DNA of 64,000 bases. It comes from Bacteroidales bacterium (GTDB lineage Bacteria; Bacteroidota; Bacteroidia; Bacteroidales; P3). The translations under genes and the position numbers were made by a program. The DNA lies in the NCBI GenBank assembly GCA_031263015.1, contig JAISGN010000008.1, positions 1 to 64,000 on the forward strand. The letters run 5' to 3'. The notes beneath the pieces are model-generated. The model was not told where the DNA came from. It did no database searches and worked only from the letters and a program-made list of their open reading frames with translations. Each line of letters opens with the position of its first letter. The first letter of the stretch is position 1. Below are positions 1-8,461 of this stretch, piece by piece.

Positions 1-2496
1 GTGCCATTTGCCAACATTGTCAGCTTCCGAATGGCGATTGTAAACAACGTATTGCGCTAACCACAGTTGCAAACCTTGAAAATCATTTTCAGAAGTTAAA
101 TTTATTGCTTTTTCACGTAATCTCGTTTTGATTGTTTCGTCGTATTCTCCTGTGATTATTTTGCTTATGCGCTCTCTTGTTTTTTCATCAATGGCTTCAT
201 ACGACCAATATTTTCCTAAACGCATCAACGGAAGCAATTTTTTAATTGCTTTCTCGGAAAAAGAGCCGTATTCGCTTTTGAATGGCGGAAACTTTTTGAA
301 ATTTTCTACGAAAGAATCGACAAAGCCGCCATTGCGAGCTTGACCCGTAATTTCCTCTTTATTTTGGGATTCCGAAACAAGTTCGGAATGACGTTTCGTA
401 GCAAAGGTTCTAATGGCTTTTTCAAACTCTATTTTATCTGTTACCGAATAAATTATATGCCAAAGTTGATATTCGGTTTCGGGCGTTAATAAATTTTCTG
501 GTACATTTTCAATTTTTTCTAATCGACGTATTATCTCATAACCGGTTGTATTGCAAGGATATTTCTTTGATTTATCCTCTTCTTTATCTTTGGAATCGTC
601 AAAAACATAATTCCAACGATACTTTGCAATTTCGGCCAATATGGCTTTCCCTTTTAATCCTTGCTTTGCCAGAAAATATTGCAAAATATCTTTGTGATTG
701 ACTTCCTTTTTGGTCATCAAAAACTCAAAAAGTTCAACTATGTCGTCTGTGTTTTTAATGAAATCGGTGGTAACATCTGTATCGTCAATTTTTCGATATA
801 TTTTCAGATTATACAGCCATTGCCAAATTCTAAATTCTTGATAATATGGATTTGATTTTGGAATACCTTTTAAATATTCTTTAACCTTAATATCATTACC
901 GTTTACGTCCTTTTCAAAAACATTTTTTATTGGTTTTCCTTTTTCGTCTTTCTTGTTGATTTTATGAATGACATACTCCAACGAACAATTTCCGATAGAC
1001 GATTTTTGACTGCGCAATGGTCGCTGATAAAATATAATATCGTTCAAAAACAAATGCAGAAAATCTCGTTTGCTCAAAATTGTTTGCTGCGTTTCATTGC
1101 TGCGATAAAGTTCTCGCACGCAATCGTTATACAAATCGGTGGTAAATAATTCGGGCTGCAATTCAATTTGCTTTTTAAGAATTTGACGGAGTTCGTCTTT
1201 ATAGAATTTGCGTTCAATGGTGCGGACTAATTTTCCACGGATTTTTTGCGAAGGGTTCTCCAGTAAGGTTTCATAAATATATTGTCCGACAGTTTTTTGC
1301 GATTTATCAATATCCGCTTCTGTTTTCTTTTTCAACAAAGTCCAGTCGTCTTCACCCGGCGCACGGAAAGAGCGTTTATCAGCACCATCTTTGTCCGTTT
1401 TTACGGTTCCGTCATCGTTCAAATCGGTTGTAACAATGAAATCACGGACTTTGTCTTTCCAATCAAACAGCGGCGTTTTGCTCGAACGACGATAAACCCA
1501 GCCGTTTTCCAATGTCAAAGCATACCAAACTTCTTCTTTTTTCTTGTCTTTGTCTTCTTGAACATCAACTATTTTTAGCAAACGTTCCTCTATTTTAGTT
1601 CCTTTTTTTGCTTTTGAAACCGTTTCGTTTTCTTTTAGCATATAAATGCTACGTTTGTCTGTTCCATTTTCTTCCTTTTTAGGCGTTCCGTCTGATTCTA
1701 AATAGGTGGTAACAGCAAATCTGAGTTCTCTATCTTTCCATTCAAATAAATTTTCGGAAGTTTCTCTACGATATTCCATTCCATTGTCTAAAATCAGTTT
1801 ATAGGCAATATCCGCTTTTACATCAACAACTTTCAACGAATGAAATTCAACTAACTTGTTTGGATTTTCTTCTTTCTCTTCGCCACGCAACTGATAATAA
1901 CCACGTTTTTGGTTAAAATTCAATATAAGCCAAGCCAATTCTTCTTTTTCAAGTTTGTAAGTAAGGGCTTTTTTGCGCAGATAATAAATTGTCCAATCGT
2001 AAGGGATTTTGAAATTATCGCCATAAATTACCTTAAAATCCTCAACCATTTCGCCAAAGGATTTTTGAAAAAGGAACTCAAAATCATTCTTCCCTTTCTG
2101 TTCATTCCAAACTTCTTTCCAAGCGATTTTAGGCTCTTTCTCATCCAAGAATTGTCCCAAATGCTTATCAAAGTCAATTTGAGAGGCATAATGTTCCGGC
2201 AAAAAGCCTAAAACGTTCAAAATACGATGTAAACGTTCTCGCCGTAGTAAATGCCTCTCGCGTAAATGACGAGAGCCACGATAATCAGTCCGTTTACCTG
2301 TGGGCGTAAATGCTTGTCCTGCATTTGCTTTTGATAATGCCAGCCCAGAGGAAAATCGTCCCATCATTTCTGGATCAGTGGGAATAATCCAACTACCCAT
2401 ACCTAAAATTTGACCTTCTTTTTTGTCAAAATCTTGCTCTATTAATGCCCAGCCAATGCTGTTGGTTCCTAAATCTAAACCTAATACTTTCTTCAT
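1..2496 (-). CDS. cas9: CRISPR-associated endonuclease Cas9, type II-C (N-terminal part, runs off window)
   Basis: RNA-guided DNA endonuclease of a type II CRISPR system; the first 832 codons are open and the frame leaves the window at base 1. The start at 2496 gives MKKVLGLDLGTNSIGWAL, the RuvC-I motif with catalytic D8. An arginine-rich bridge helix follows at about residues 67-95 (DYRGSRHLRERHLLRRERLH), then the REC lobe. RuvC-II, HNH, RuvC-III and the PAM-interacting domain should lie beyond the edge; Bacteroidota Cas9 proteins are usually about 1,400-1,500 aa. Two similar segments, about residues 215-285 and 300-380, both end in a VTT...DGT...DKRS motif and look like an internal duplication. 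Residues 702-724 (RHSELVSESQ...ITGQARNGG) are a translated intergenic-type repeat. A -7 box lies just upstream and the tracrRNA is divergent. Family assignment is secure; nuclease activity cannot be judged from this half. Confidence 0.93.
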   Translation of the reverse strand, partial: MKKVLGLDLGTNSIGWALIEQDFDKKEGQILGMGSWIIPTDPEMMGRFSSGLALSKANAGQAFTPTGKRTDYRGSRHLRERHLLRRERLHRILNVLGFLPEHYASQIDFDKHLGQFLDEKEPKIAWKEVWNEQKGKNDFEFLFQKSFGEMVEDFKVIYGDNFKIPYDWTIYYLRKKALTYKLEKEELAWLILNFNQKRGYYQLRGEEKEENPNKLVEFHSLKVVDVKADIAYKLILDNGMEYRRETSENLFEWKDRELRFAVTTYLESDGTPKKEENGTDKRSIYMLKENETVSKAKKGTKIEERLLKIVDVQEDKDKKKEEVWYALTLENGWVYRRSSKTPLFDWKDKVRDFIVTTDLNDDGTVKTDKDGADKRSFRAPGEDDWTLLKKKTEADIDKSQKTVGQYIYETLLENPSQKIRGKLVRTIERKFYKDELRQILKKQIELQPELFTTDLYNDCVRELYRSNETQQTILSKRDFLHLFLNDIIFYQRPLRSQKSSIGNCSLEYVIHKINKKDEKGKPIKNVFEKDVNGNDIKVKEYLKGIPKSNPYYQEFRIWQWLYNLKIYRKIDDTDVTTDFIKNTDDIVELFEFLMTKKEVNHKDILQYFLAKQGLKGKAILAEIAKYRWNYVFDDSKDKEEDKSKKYPCNTTGYEIIRRLEKIENVPENLLTPETEYQLWHIIYSVTDKIEFEKAIRTFATKRHSELVSESQNKEEITGQARNGGFVDSFVENFKKFPPFKSEYGSFSEKAIKKLLPLMRLGKYWSYEAIDEKTRERISKIITGEYDETIKTRLREKAINLTSENDFQGLQLWLAQYVVYNRHSEADNVGKWH
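330..393. repeat. Short palindromic repeat inserted in frame in cas9
   Basis: The core TTCCGAAACAAGTTCGGAA (bases 371-389) has perfect 7-bp arms around a 5-base loop. Together with the distal part it encodes RHSELVSES...ITGQARN in Cas9. This amino acid string is familiar as the translation of a short palindromic repeat scattered through many Bacteroidota and other genomes. The length keeps the cas9 frame open. Confidence 0.7.
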
Positions 2497-2515
2497 AAAA
2501 TGACTTTTTATAGCG

Positions 2516-2523
2516 CAAAAATA
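2516..2523 (-). promoter_or_regulatory. cas9 promoter -7 box
   Basis: TATTTTTG on the minus strand matches the Bacteroidota consensus TAnnTTTG. It predicts transcription starting about 13 bases before the cas9 ATG, which supports the chosen start. Confidence 0.7.
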
Positions 2524-2544
2524 CAAAATTAAGTAATATGATTC

Positions 2545-2573
2545 TTTGATATTAATTTTTTTTTGTAATTTTG
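2545..2573 (+). promoter_or_regulatory. tracrRNA promoter (-33 TTTG, -7 TAATTTTG)
   Basis: TTTG at 2545-2548 and TAATTTTG at 2566-2573 are separated by 17 bases, matching the Bacteroidota housekeeping promoter. Predicted start is near 2578-2582. It diverges from the cas9 promoter 43 bases away. Confidence 0.75.
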
Positions 2574-2578
2574 CAGCA

Positions 2579-2661
2579 TACTTTTGTAGCAATTCACAAT
2601 AAGGATTATTCCGTTGTGAAAACATTTAAGGCGGGACATTCTAATATGTCTCGTCTTTTTT
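2579..2661 (+). ncRNA. tracrRNA of the type II-C CRISPR system
   Basis: Small trans-activating RNA that pairs with CRISPR repeats and is held by Cas9. In order: an anti-repeat (about 2579-2610) containing GCAATTCACAA; a nexus region AAGGATTATTCCGTTGTG, which parallels the AAGGCTAGTCCGTTATC nexus of Streptococcus pyogenes tracrRNA; a linker AAAACATTTAA; and a terminal hairpin at 2630-2655 (10 pairs, two of them G-U, loop TCTAAT) followed by six T. The promoter is immediately upstream. Position beside and divergent from cas9 is common for these systems. The predicted CRISPR repeat should begin near (G)TTGTGAATTGCTAC. No repeat array is visible in the window. Confidence 0.85.
2630..2661 (+). terminator. 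Rho-independent terminator and 3' hairpin of tracrRNA
   Basis: Stem 2630-2639 pairs with 2646-2655, including two G-U pairs, and is followed by TTTTTT. It also forms the last hairpin of the tracrRNA. Confidence 0.8.
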
Positions 2662-2714
2662 ATTTATTAATAGGCTTTTACAAAACCAGAAGCAACGAAT
2701 ATTATTATTTTTGT

Positions 2715-2722
2715 TACTTTTG
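2715..2722 (+). promoter_or_regulatory. Promoter -7 box of the PorE/OmpA-like gene
   Basis: TACTTTTG matches TAnnTTTG, about 63 bases before the ATG at 2786. Confidence 0.6.
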
Positions 2723-2785
2723 CACGTTTTAAATTTGATAATATTAATATAAAATCAACGTTTATTATCATCAAACCAAACATCA

Positions 2786-4813
2786 ATGACAAAAAATAAA
2801 ATAAGAATATTCGCAGTCTTGATTTCGTTTTTATATTGTAACTTTTCGCAGGCACAAAATCAAAACATTGATTCGCTATTCTCTCAATATGAGGCGGCGA
2901 TTCTTCACAACAAAACAGCCAAGAAAGACAAAATTAATACGGAAACGATTGCTCAACGAACCTTAGAGGCAATTTATCAGACTAAAAACGTGGATCTGCT
3001 TGACAGATTCCACAAAACTTTTTCCCAAGAAAAGAAATATGCCGCCGAAGCAAAGAGAATTCGCGACAAATTGGCGTTTGAACAGGCTCAAAACGCCAAC
3101 ACAATTGAGGCTTATGAGGCTTTCATTAAAAAATACCCTGATGCAATTCAGATAAATCTTGCTCTATCATTTATTAATGAGCAAAAATTACAGCAATACG
3201 TACAATCCCAAAATACGGACAGCATTTTGGCGTTTGCAAATCAGATTGAAGATAATGTTTTAAGAGACAAGGCAAAAGCGGAAGCAGAGAAGATAATTTT
3301 CGAAAGGGCGTTACAGAGCGACAAAGCCAAGGATTATAAAAATTATCTCAAACAATATCCCAACGGAACCTACTCTCGTGTTGCCAAAGAGAAATATGGC
3401 AACAGCGTTTTAGACGAAGAACTAGAATATTATAAGGTTTCTTCGCTCATAAACTTCCTTTCCCTCCATCCTTATCACAATTTTTACCATCAATTGCTGG
3501 ATACGCTGAAACAAATAGCCATTGAATATCACTCTGTCAAGGGTTTGGAATTTTATTGCGAGCATATAAACGACTCTTCCGAAGATTGCATAAAATTTCC
3601 TTTGGCTGATGCAAAACGAAACGTGCTTAAAGCCCCCAAAAAGCCTGTAAGGCTGTTCGCAAATGAGCCTTTACCTAACTATTTGCCGATTAACAAGGAT
3701 ACTATCAGCACCTTAGAATTAAAAAGTGCCTTTTCGGATACGGATTTCTTCTTTTTTGACGAAGGAAACAGTGTTTTATTTGCTTCAAACAGGGAAGACG
3801 GATACGGAACGGACGCAATCAAGCAATCCAAACAGGATACTATGGATACACCTTTTGATTTGTATGTTGCCAAACGAGACAACGGCAAATGGAAAGAGCC
3901 TGTTTTGCTTTTGAAACCAATAAATAATTCATTTAATCAGCGTAATCCCGTTCTTAGTTTCAACAAAAAAATACTCTTTTTCTCATCCAACGGCTATCAA
4001 ACATACGGACATAGGGATATTTATGTGTCTTATCGTAATGATACTGCCGATTGGACATCGTGGAGCAAGCCTAAACTGTTGTCTTATGAGTTTAACACAA
4101 ACCGAAATGACAACGTAGAGAAATATGACGGGGTTTCCATTCTCTTAAGGCACGTCGGCAATGATGGGAAATCAACATTTAACAAATTAAGCAGAAAGAA
4201 CGGCAAACCGATGTTTGTCTTCGGCAGCGGATTTGCAAAGGATATTGACAACAACCCAACATCCGCAACGATAAATATTGTAAATAAAGCAACAGGTAAG
4301 GTTATTGATTCGGTGGAATCAAACCCTGCGAACGGCTTCTTTGCATTCATTGAGCCGGAACAAGACTTCGCAATCATTGCTTCAAAGGAAGGATGTGTGC
4401 CGAGCCTGTTGAATAATGTTATTAGCCCTGTTGATAGTGTCAAAATGCTGTTCTCTCTTAACGATATCAACACTCTGATTGAGAGAAACAAGATTTCGGT
4501 TTTAAGTACTTTGTTTGATGAAAAGGAACAGGGCGTTATGTCAAAAATATCAAAGTTGTACCTGAACTATTTAGCGTATGAAATTGACAGAATAAAGCAA
4601 ATAGTCAGTATTTCGGTCTTTTGTCGTTCGGGACACAAAGGAATGTCCGCACAGGATTTGGCTCAGGTGCAGGCGAATGCCGTTAAAGCAGGATTGATTG
4701 AGAGCGGATTGCCTTCGGATAAGATTATAGCGGTAGGATATGCCGATAAAGAAGACTCAAACAAAACCTCCGCACCGAATAGTCGCATAGAAATCGGTTT
4801 TATCTCCGAATAA
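2786..4813 (+). CDS. PorE/OmpA-like envelope protein (TPR-like, PD40 propeller, CRD, OmpA)
   Basis: 675 aa exported protein. A signal peptide ends near residue 24 (SQA|Q). A helical repeat region covers about 25-270. Residues about 295-460 hold WD40-like/PD40 strands (FASNREDGYGTDAI, FFSSNGYQTYGHRDIY). A carboxypeptidase-regulatory-like beta domain lies at about 470-550, and a C-terminal OmpA-like peptidoglycan-binding domain ends in NSRIEIGF. This order resembles PorE, the peptidoglycan-anchored part of the Bacteroidota type IX secretion system, but many other OmpA/PD40 proteins share it and no other por gene is nearby. FLYC in the signal region is a poor lipobox. Own promoter at 2715-2722. 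Confidence 0.72.
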   Translation: MTKNKIRIFAVLISFLYCNFSQAQNQNIDSLFSQYEAAILHNKTAKKDKINTETIAQRTLEAIYQTKNVDLLDRFHKTFSQEKKYAAEAKRIRDKLAFEQAQNANTIEAYEAFIKKYPDAIQINLALSFINEQKLQQYVQSQNTDSILAFANQIEDNVLRDKAKAEAEKIIFERALQSDKAKDYKNYLKQYPNGTYSRVAKEKYGNSVLDEELEYYKVSSLINFLSLHPYHNFYHQLLDTLKQIAIEYHSVKGLEFYCEHINDSSEDCIKFPLADAKRNVLKAPKKPVRLFANEPLPNYLPINKDTISTLELKSAFSDTDFFFFDEGNSVLFASNREDGYGTDAIKQSKQDTMDTPFDLYVAKRDNGKWKEPVLLLKPINNSFNQRNPVLSFNKKILFFSSNGYQTYGHRDIYVSYRNDTADWTSWSKPKLLSYEFNTNRNDNVEKYDGVSILLRHVGNDGKSTFNKLSRKNGKPMFVFGSGFAKDIDNNPTSATINIVNKATGKVIDSVESNPANGFFAFIEPEQDFAIIASKEGCVPSLLNNVISPVDSVKMLFSLNDINTLIERNKISVLSTLFDEKEQGVMSKISKLYLNYLAYEIDRIKQIVSISVFCRSGHKGMSAQDLAQVQANAVKAGLIESGLPSDKIIAVGYADKEDSNKTSAPNSRIEIGFISE

Positions 4814-4822
4814 TAAAAAGAA

Positions 4823-4844
4823 AAGGGCGTTATAAAATGCCCTT
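4823..4844 (-). terminator. Terminator between convergent genes
   Basis: A 9-bp stem (AAGGGCGTT with AATGCCCTT, one G-T pair) has loop ATAA. On the minus strand it is followed by a T-rich stretch, so it best serves the small lipoprotein gene. It may also stop the convergent PorE-like gene. Confidence 0.6.
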
Positions 4845-4869
4845 CCCAAATTTCCGATGCAGAAAATGA

Positions 4870-4995
4870 TTATCTGATGATTTCAGCTCTGTAATGATTA
4901 GTGCTATTGTAAGCATCACAGTGCTTTGATGAGCAAGAAGAAATCACAAAGCCTATTCCTGCAACAATTAACAAGGTTAAAATTACTTTTTTCAT
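4870..4995 (-). CDS. Small lipoprotein, 41 aa
   Basis: Starts MKKVILTLLIVAGIGFVISS, followed by a clear lipobox ISSC at residues 18-21 and a 20-residue mature tail (CSSKHCDAYNSTNHYRAEII, then R). It should be a membrane-anchored lipoprotein of about 2.3 kDa after processing. Similar tiny lipoproteins with a C-D-A-Y motif are common in Bacteroidota, with no function I can name. It ends at a hairpin followed by T-rich sequence and is convergent with the PorE-like gene. Confidence 0.7.
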   Translation of the reverse strand: MKKVILTLLIVAGIGFVISSCSSKHCDAYNSTNHYRAEIIR

Positions 4996-5065
4996 TATTT
5001 CTCGTTTTTTATTCTTTAATTAAGAACGACAAAAGTACATAAAAATTTTATAATACGGCGTTTGG

Positions 5066-5716
5066 TTATTTTTTTATCTGATTTTGAAAAAATGAACACA
5101 AGCTTTGTAACGGGCAAACCTCACATAAAGGTCGGCGTGCTTTGCAAACATATCGTCCGTGCAGGATTAGCTGATGATGAATCAAAGCAATATCATAACC
5201 TTTTAAGTTTTTCATCAGTTGTTGTTCGGTTTGGAGGACGTTTTTTGCGTTCTTGGTCAATCCAATCCTTGCACTTACGCGATGAACGTGGGTATCGACC
5301 GGCATCTTCGCCTGTTTGAACACGACGGAAGCAATAACGTTTGCCGTCTTACGCCCTACCCCTGCCAAAGTTTCAAGTTCCGCCGTGTCGGAAGGCACTT
5401 TTGAATTATAGACCTCAACCAAACGCTTTGCCATAAGGGATAAATTATGTGATTTTGCCTTAGGATACGACACTGATTTAATGAAAGAGTAAATTTCTTC
5501 TTCATCTGCCCTCGCCAAATCTTCGGGTGAAGGAAAGCGATTAAAGAGTTGCGGCGTTACTGCATTGATTCGTTTGTCCGTACATTGAGCAGAAAGAATT
5601 ACGGCAACAAGCAGTTCGTATGGATTGCGATATTGGAGTTCTGTTTCCGCATTCGGATTTTCCGAATTGAGCAAAGCGATTACTCGTTTGTACTTTTCGG
5701 CAAGCGTAAGTCTCAT
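5066..5716 (-). CDS. nth: Endonuclease III (base-excision DNA glycosylase/AP lyase)
   Basis: 216 aa, normal family length. Removes oxidised pyrimidines and cleaves the resulting abasic site. The helix-hairpin-helix is at about residues 114-125 (LETLAGVGRKTA) with catalytic K123, and the catalytic aspartate is D141 in PVDTHVHRVSARIGL. The 4Fe-4S loop has C191, C198, C201 and C207 (Cx6Cx2Cx5C). The start overlaps the stop of the upstream EEP gene by 4 bases, so the two are probably cotranscribed. Confidence 0.95.
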   Translation of the reverse strand: MRLTLAEKYKRVIALLNSENPNAETELQYRNPYELLVAVILSAQCTDKRINAVTPQLFNRFPSPEDLARADEEEIYSFIKSVSYPKAKSHNLSLMAKRLVEVYNSKVPSDTAELETLAGVGRKTANVIASVVFKQAKMPVDTHVHRVSARIGLTKNAKNVLQTEQQLMKNLKGYDIALIHHQLILHGRYVCKARRPLCEVCPLQSLCSFFQNQIKK

Positions 5717-6804
5717 TTTGTTTTAACATTAAGAAGAACAAAAACCGGATAATGGTCTGACATTGATGATATAGGGCTGTTATACGCCAGCGTTGTAAAG
5801 TCTTCGCTGGTCAAAACATAGTCTATGCGATAGGGAACGAAGAGTTCTCTGTATGTAATGCCGAATCCGTGTCCTTTTTTCGCAAAAGCATCCGTCATAT
5901 CCTTGGATAATTGTTTGTAAGCGAAGGAAAACGGAGTGTCGTTAAAGTCTCCGACAACTAAATAGGGCTTTTGAGTTGATGAAATGATGTTCTTCAACGC
6001 CTCTACCTCCTTTGCACGTTCTTTATTGGCTATTAGCAATTTCTTTATCACCCCTTTGCTGTTGTCTTTCGCCTGTTTGAAATTACGCTCTTCAAGACTT
6101 AATTTGTAGGATGCAAGATGCAGATTGTAAATCCTAAACTCCAATCCGTCCTTTCTTACATCCGCAAAAACATATTCGGCAGGGCGTTTAGCCAAAGGAA
6201 GCAATGCACCTGATGAAATCAACGGATATTTTGAATAGATGACGCTTTTTTCCATTATTCCTTTGTCTGATTGCACCGAATAGAAGTATTGATAACCCGA
6301 AGCAATGAGTTGTTTATGGATATTATGCTTTACGGATATTCTTGGGAAGTCTTGCAGGGCGGCAACATCAATCCGATATGATGAAAGCAGGTCCAAAAGA
6401 GTGTCAAGGTTGTTTGAGGAATCGCTTGCATTATGCTTTAATCCGCATACATTGAATGACGCAAATCTTATCGCGTTTTGTTGTGATAAAGCTTGATTTT
6501 GTTGTGATGAAACTTGATTTGATTTTTCTGAAAAGAGGTTTTGATTATCTGTTGTGAAGTTTAAGAGAAGCGGAATATTGGTTATTTGCAGCAAAACGGC
6601 AATAAGCGGAAAGATAACAAAGCGAAATTTGACAAAAACCCAGAAAACACAAAATAAAATGTTAATCAGTAACAGGAAAGGATAGATATATGTCAGCAAA
6701 GAGAGCTTATCAAAAATTAAAGGTGAGACATAGCCGCTTGCTTGTGCAAGAAGCATCAGCAAAACCAACAAAATATTGATTATATACAAAACTCGCTTAA
6801 TCAT
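5713..6804 (-). CDS. Membrane-anchored endonuclease/exonuclease/phosphatase family protein
   Basis: 363 aa. Three hydrophobic helices fill about residues 5-80. A soluble EEP-fold domain follows, with metal/catalytic motifs in order: FNVCG, ALQDF (metal-binding acid usually E, here D), GDFNDTPFS, IDYVLTS and a final SDHYPV. This family of Bacteroidota inner-membrane proteins has no settled substrate; phosphodiester or phospholipid head groups are possible. It lies 15 bases after atpH and overlaps nth by 4 bases, so it is likely in the same transcript as atpEFH. Confidence 0.85.
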   Translation of the reverse strand: MIKRVLYIINILLVLLMLLAQASGYVSPLIFDKLSLLTYIYPFLLLINILFCVFWVFVKFRFVIFPLIAVLLQITNIPLLLNFTTDNQNLFSEKSNQVSSQQNQALSQQNAIRFASFNVCGLKHNASDSSNNLDTLLDLLSSYRIDVAALQDFPRISVKHNIHKQLIASGYQYFYSVQSDKGIMEKSVIYSKYPLISSGALLPLAKRPAEYVFADVRKDGLEFRIYNLHLASYKLSLEERNFKQAKDNSKGVIKKLLIANKERAKEVEALKNIISSTQKPYLVVGDFNDTPFSFAYKQLSKDMTDAFAKKGHGFGITYRELFVPYRIDYVLTSEDFTTLAYNSPISSMSDHYPVFVLLNVKTK

Positions 6805-6819
6805 AAACGACTTTCATCA

Positions 6820-7377
6820 TCAGAAAACGCTCTCATATATATTTTTTGCGAAGACTTGCCGCAATGTTGCAAAGTTTTTCAACAGGCTTGCGTCATAAAG
6901 TTTTCCTTCTATTTCAAGAGAAAAACCTCCAATAAGCCTTCGGTCTGTTTTTATCACAAGTTCTATCTCGCTTTTCAACTCTTTCTTTAACAAAGCGACA
7001 ATCTGTTCTTTTAATTGTTCCGAAAGTTCCGATGCAACAGTCAAATGAGCAATCTTAATTCCCTTTTCATTTTTGTATAATGCCACATAACGCTCGGCAA
7101 TCTCCATAAGATAAACATCTCTTCGCTTTGCAGACAAAAGTTTTAGAAACTCCAATGAAATATTGCTAATTTTCGAGTTAAAAATATCTTGTAATATAGC
7201 ACGCTTTTTAAGAGGCATTATTGTCGGATTCTTCAATATTACTCTTAAAAGCCTGTTTGAACGGCATATTTGCTCAACATGCATCATATCTTTATAGACC
7301 TCATCCAGTTGATTCATCTTTTTAGCCAAATCAAATAGGGATTGAGCGTAACGAGTCTGTAAAATAAGCGTACTCAT
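6820..7377 (-). CDS. atpH: ATP synthase F1 subunit delta
   Basis: 185 aa, usual length. Forms the peripheral stalk cap that ties F1 alpha/beta to the b subunits. The N-terminal six-helix domain is recognisable (RYAQSLFDLAKKMNQLDEVY), as is the family signature around LIGGFSLEIEGKLYDASL near the C-terminus. It follows atpF by 20 bases. Unusually it is not followed by atpA and atpG: an EEP-family gene comes next. Confidence 0.93.
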   Translation of the reverse strand: MSTLILQTRYAQSLFDLAKKMNQLDEVYKDMMHVEQICRSNRLLRVILKNPTIMPLKKRAILQDIFNSKISNISLEFLKLLSAKRRDVYLMEIAERYVALYKNEKGIKIAHLTVASELSEQLKEQIVALLKKELKSEIELVIKTDRRLIGGFSLEIEGKLYDASLLKNFATLRQVFAKNIYESVF

Positions 7378-7397
7378 TCAAATTTAGTATTTGGAAA

Positions 7398-7892
7398 TTA
7401 AATAATGGTGAGTTCGGCAACACGTTTGCTAACCACCTCTTCGCTTTTTGCCTTGTTGGAAAGGTCTTGCCGCAGAACATCCTCAGCAATATCTATGGCA
7501 AAGTTTGCTATCTGATTTTTCAATTCGGTCATCGCTTGCAGTTTCTCATAATTGATACTCTCACGAGCAGATGCTATCATACTCTCCTTTACTTCGCGAG
7601 CCTCATTCTCTGCTTCACGAACTATTTTCTCTTTCATTGCACGCGCCTCTTTAATGATTGCATCCTTTTCTTCTTGAGCCTGACGCAATAGAACCTCATT
7701 ATTTGCCTGCAATTTCTGCATTTCAACTTTTGCTCTGTCGGCTGCTTCCAACGATTCTTTGATAGATTGTTCTCTATCTCGCATTGTTTTTAAGATAACG
7801 GGCAAACCGAATTTCCAAAGCACAAAAAATAGTATGCCAAAGACGATTGTCATCCAGAAAATCAAACCTATACCCGGTGTTAGTAAGCTCAT
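7398..7892 (-). CDS. atpF: ATP synthase F0 subunit b
   Basis: 164 aa. One N-terminal membrane helix (about residues 8-30, LIFWMTIVFGILFFVLWKF) is followed by a long charged coiled coil rich in A, E, K and Q, which forms the peripheral stalk. It lies between atpE and atpH in the normal order. Confidence 0.95.
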   Translation of the reverse strand: MSLLTPGIGLIFWMTIVFGILFFVLWKFGLPVILKTMRDREQSIKESLEAADRAKVEMQKLQANNEVLLRQAQEEKDAIIKEARAMKEKIVREAENEAREVKESMIASARESINYEKLQAMTELKNQIANFAIDIAEDVLRQDLSNKAKSEEVVSKRVAELTII

Positions 7893-7974
7893 ATTATATT
7901 GTATGTTTGTTTTAGTTTATTATTCCTTAAAAATTAAGCGGCATAACCAATCGTCATACCGCTTAAATCGTTTG

Positions 7975-8256
<282 letters not shown>

Positions 8257-8288
8257 TTAAATCTTAATTTTCCTCTATAAAGAGGCGT

Positions 8289-8296
8289 CAAAGTTA
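8289..8296 (-). promoter_or_regulatory. Promoter -7 box for atpE-F-H
   Basis: TAACTTTG on the minus strand matches TAnnTTTG, 57 bases upstream of atpE. Confidence 0.55.
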
Positions 8297-8461
8297 CGAT
8301 TTTTCAAGCATAAAACCCATATTTGCAAAGAAAAAAATTTATATGTCTGAATAAATATCTGAATAACAAAGACCTATAATAGCAATCGTTTATTTTAACA
8401 ACTGCTTTCTTGGTTATATTTTAATTGTTCCTAACTTTGTTTTGAATAAATTGCCTTTCCT

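Noticed and set aside
128-2211. Plus-strand reading frames of 60-100 codons
   Set aside because: All lie antisense to the continuous 832-codon cas9 frame and have no family motifs.
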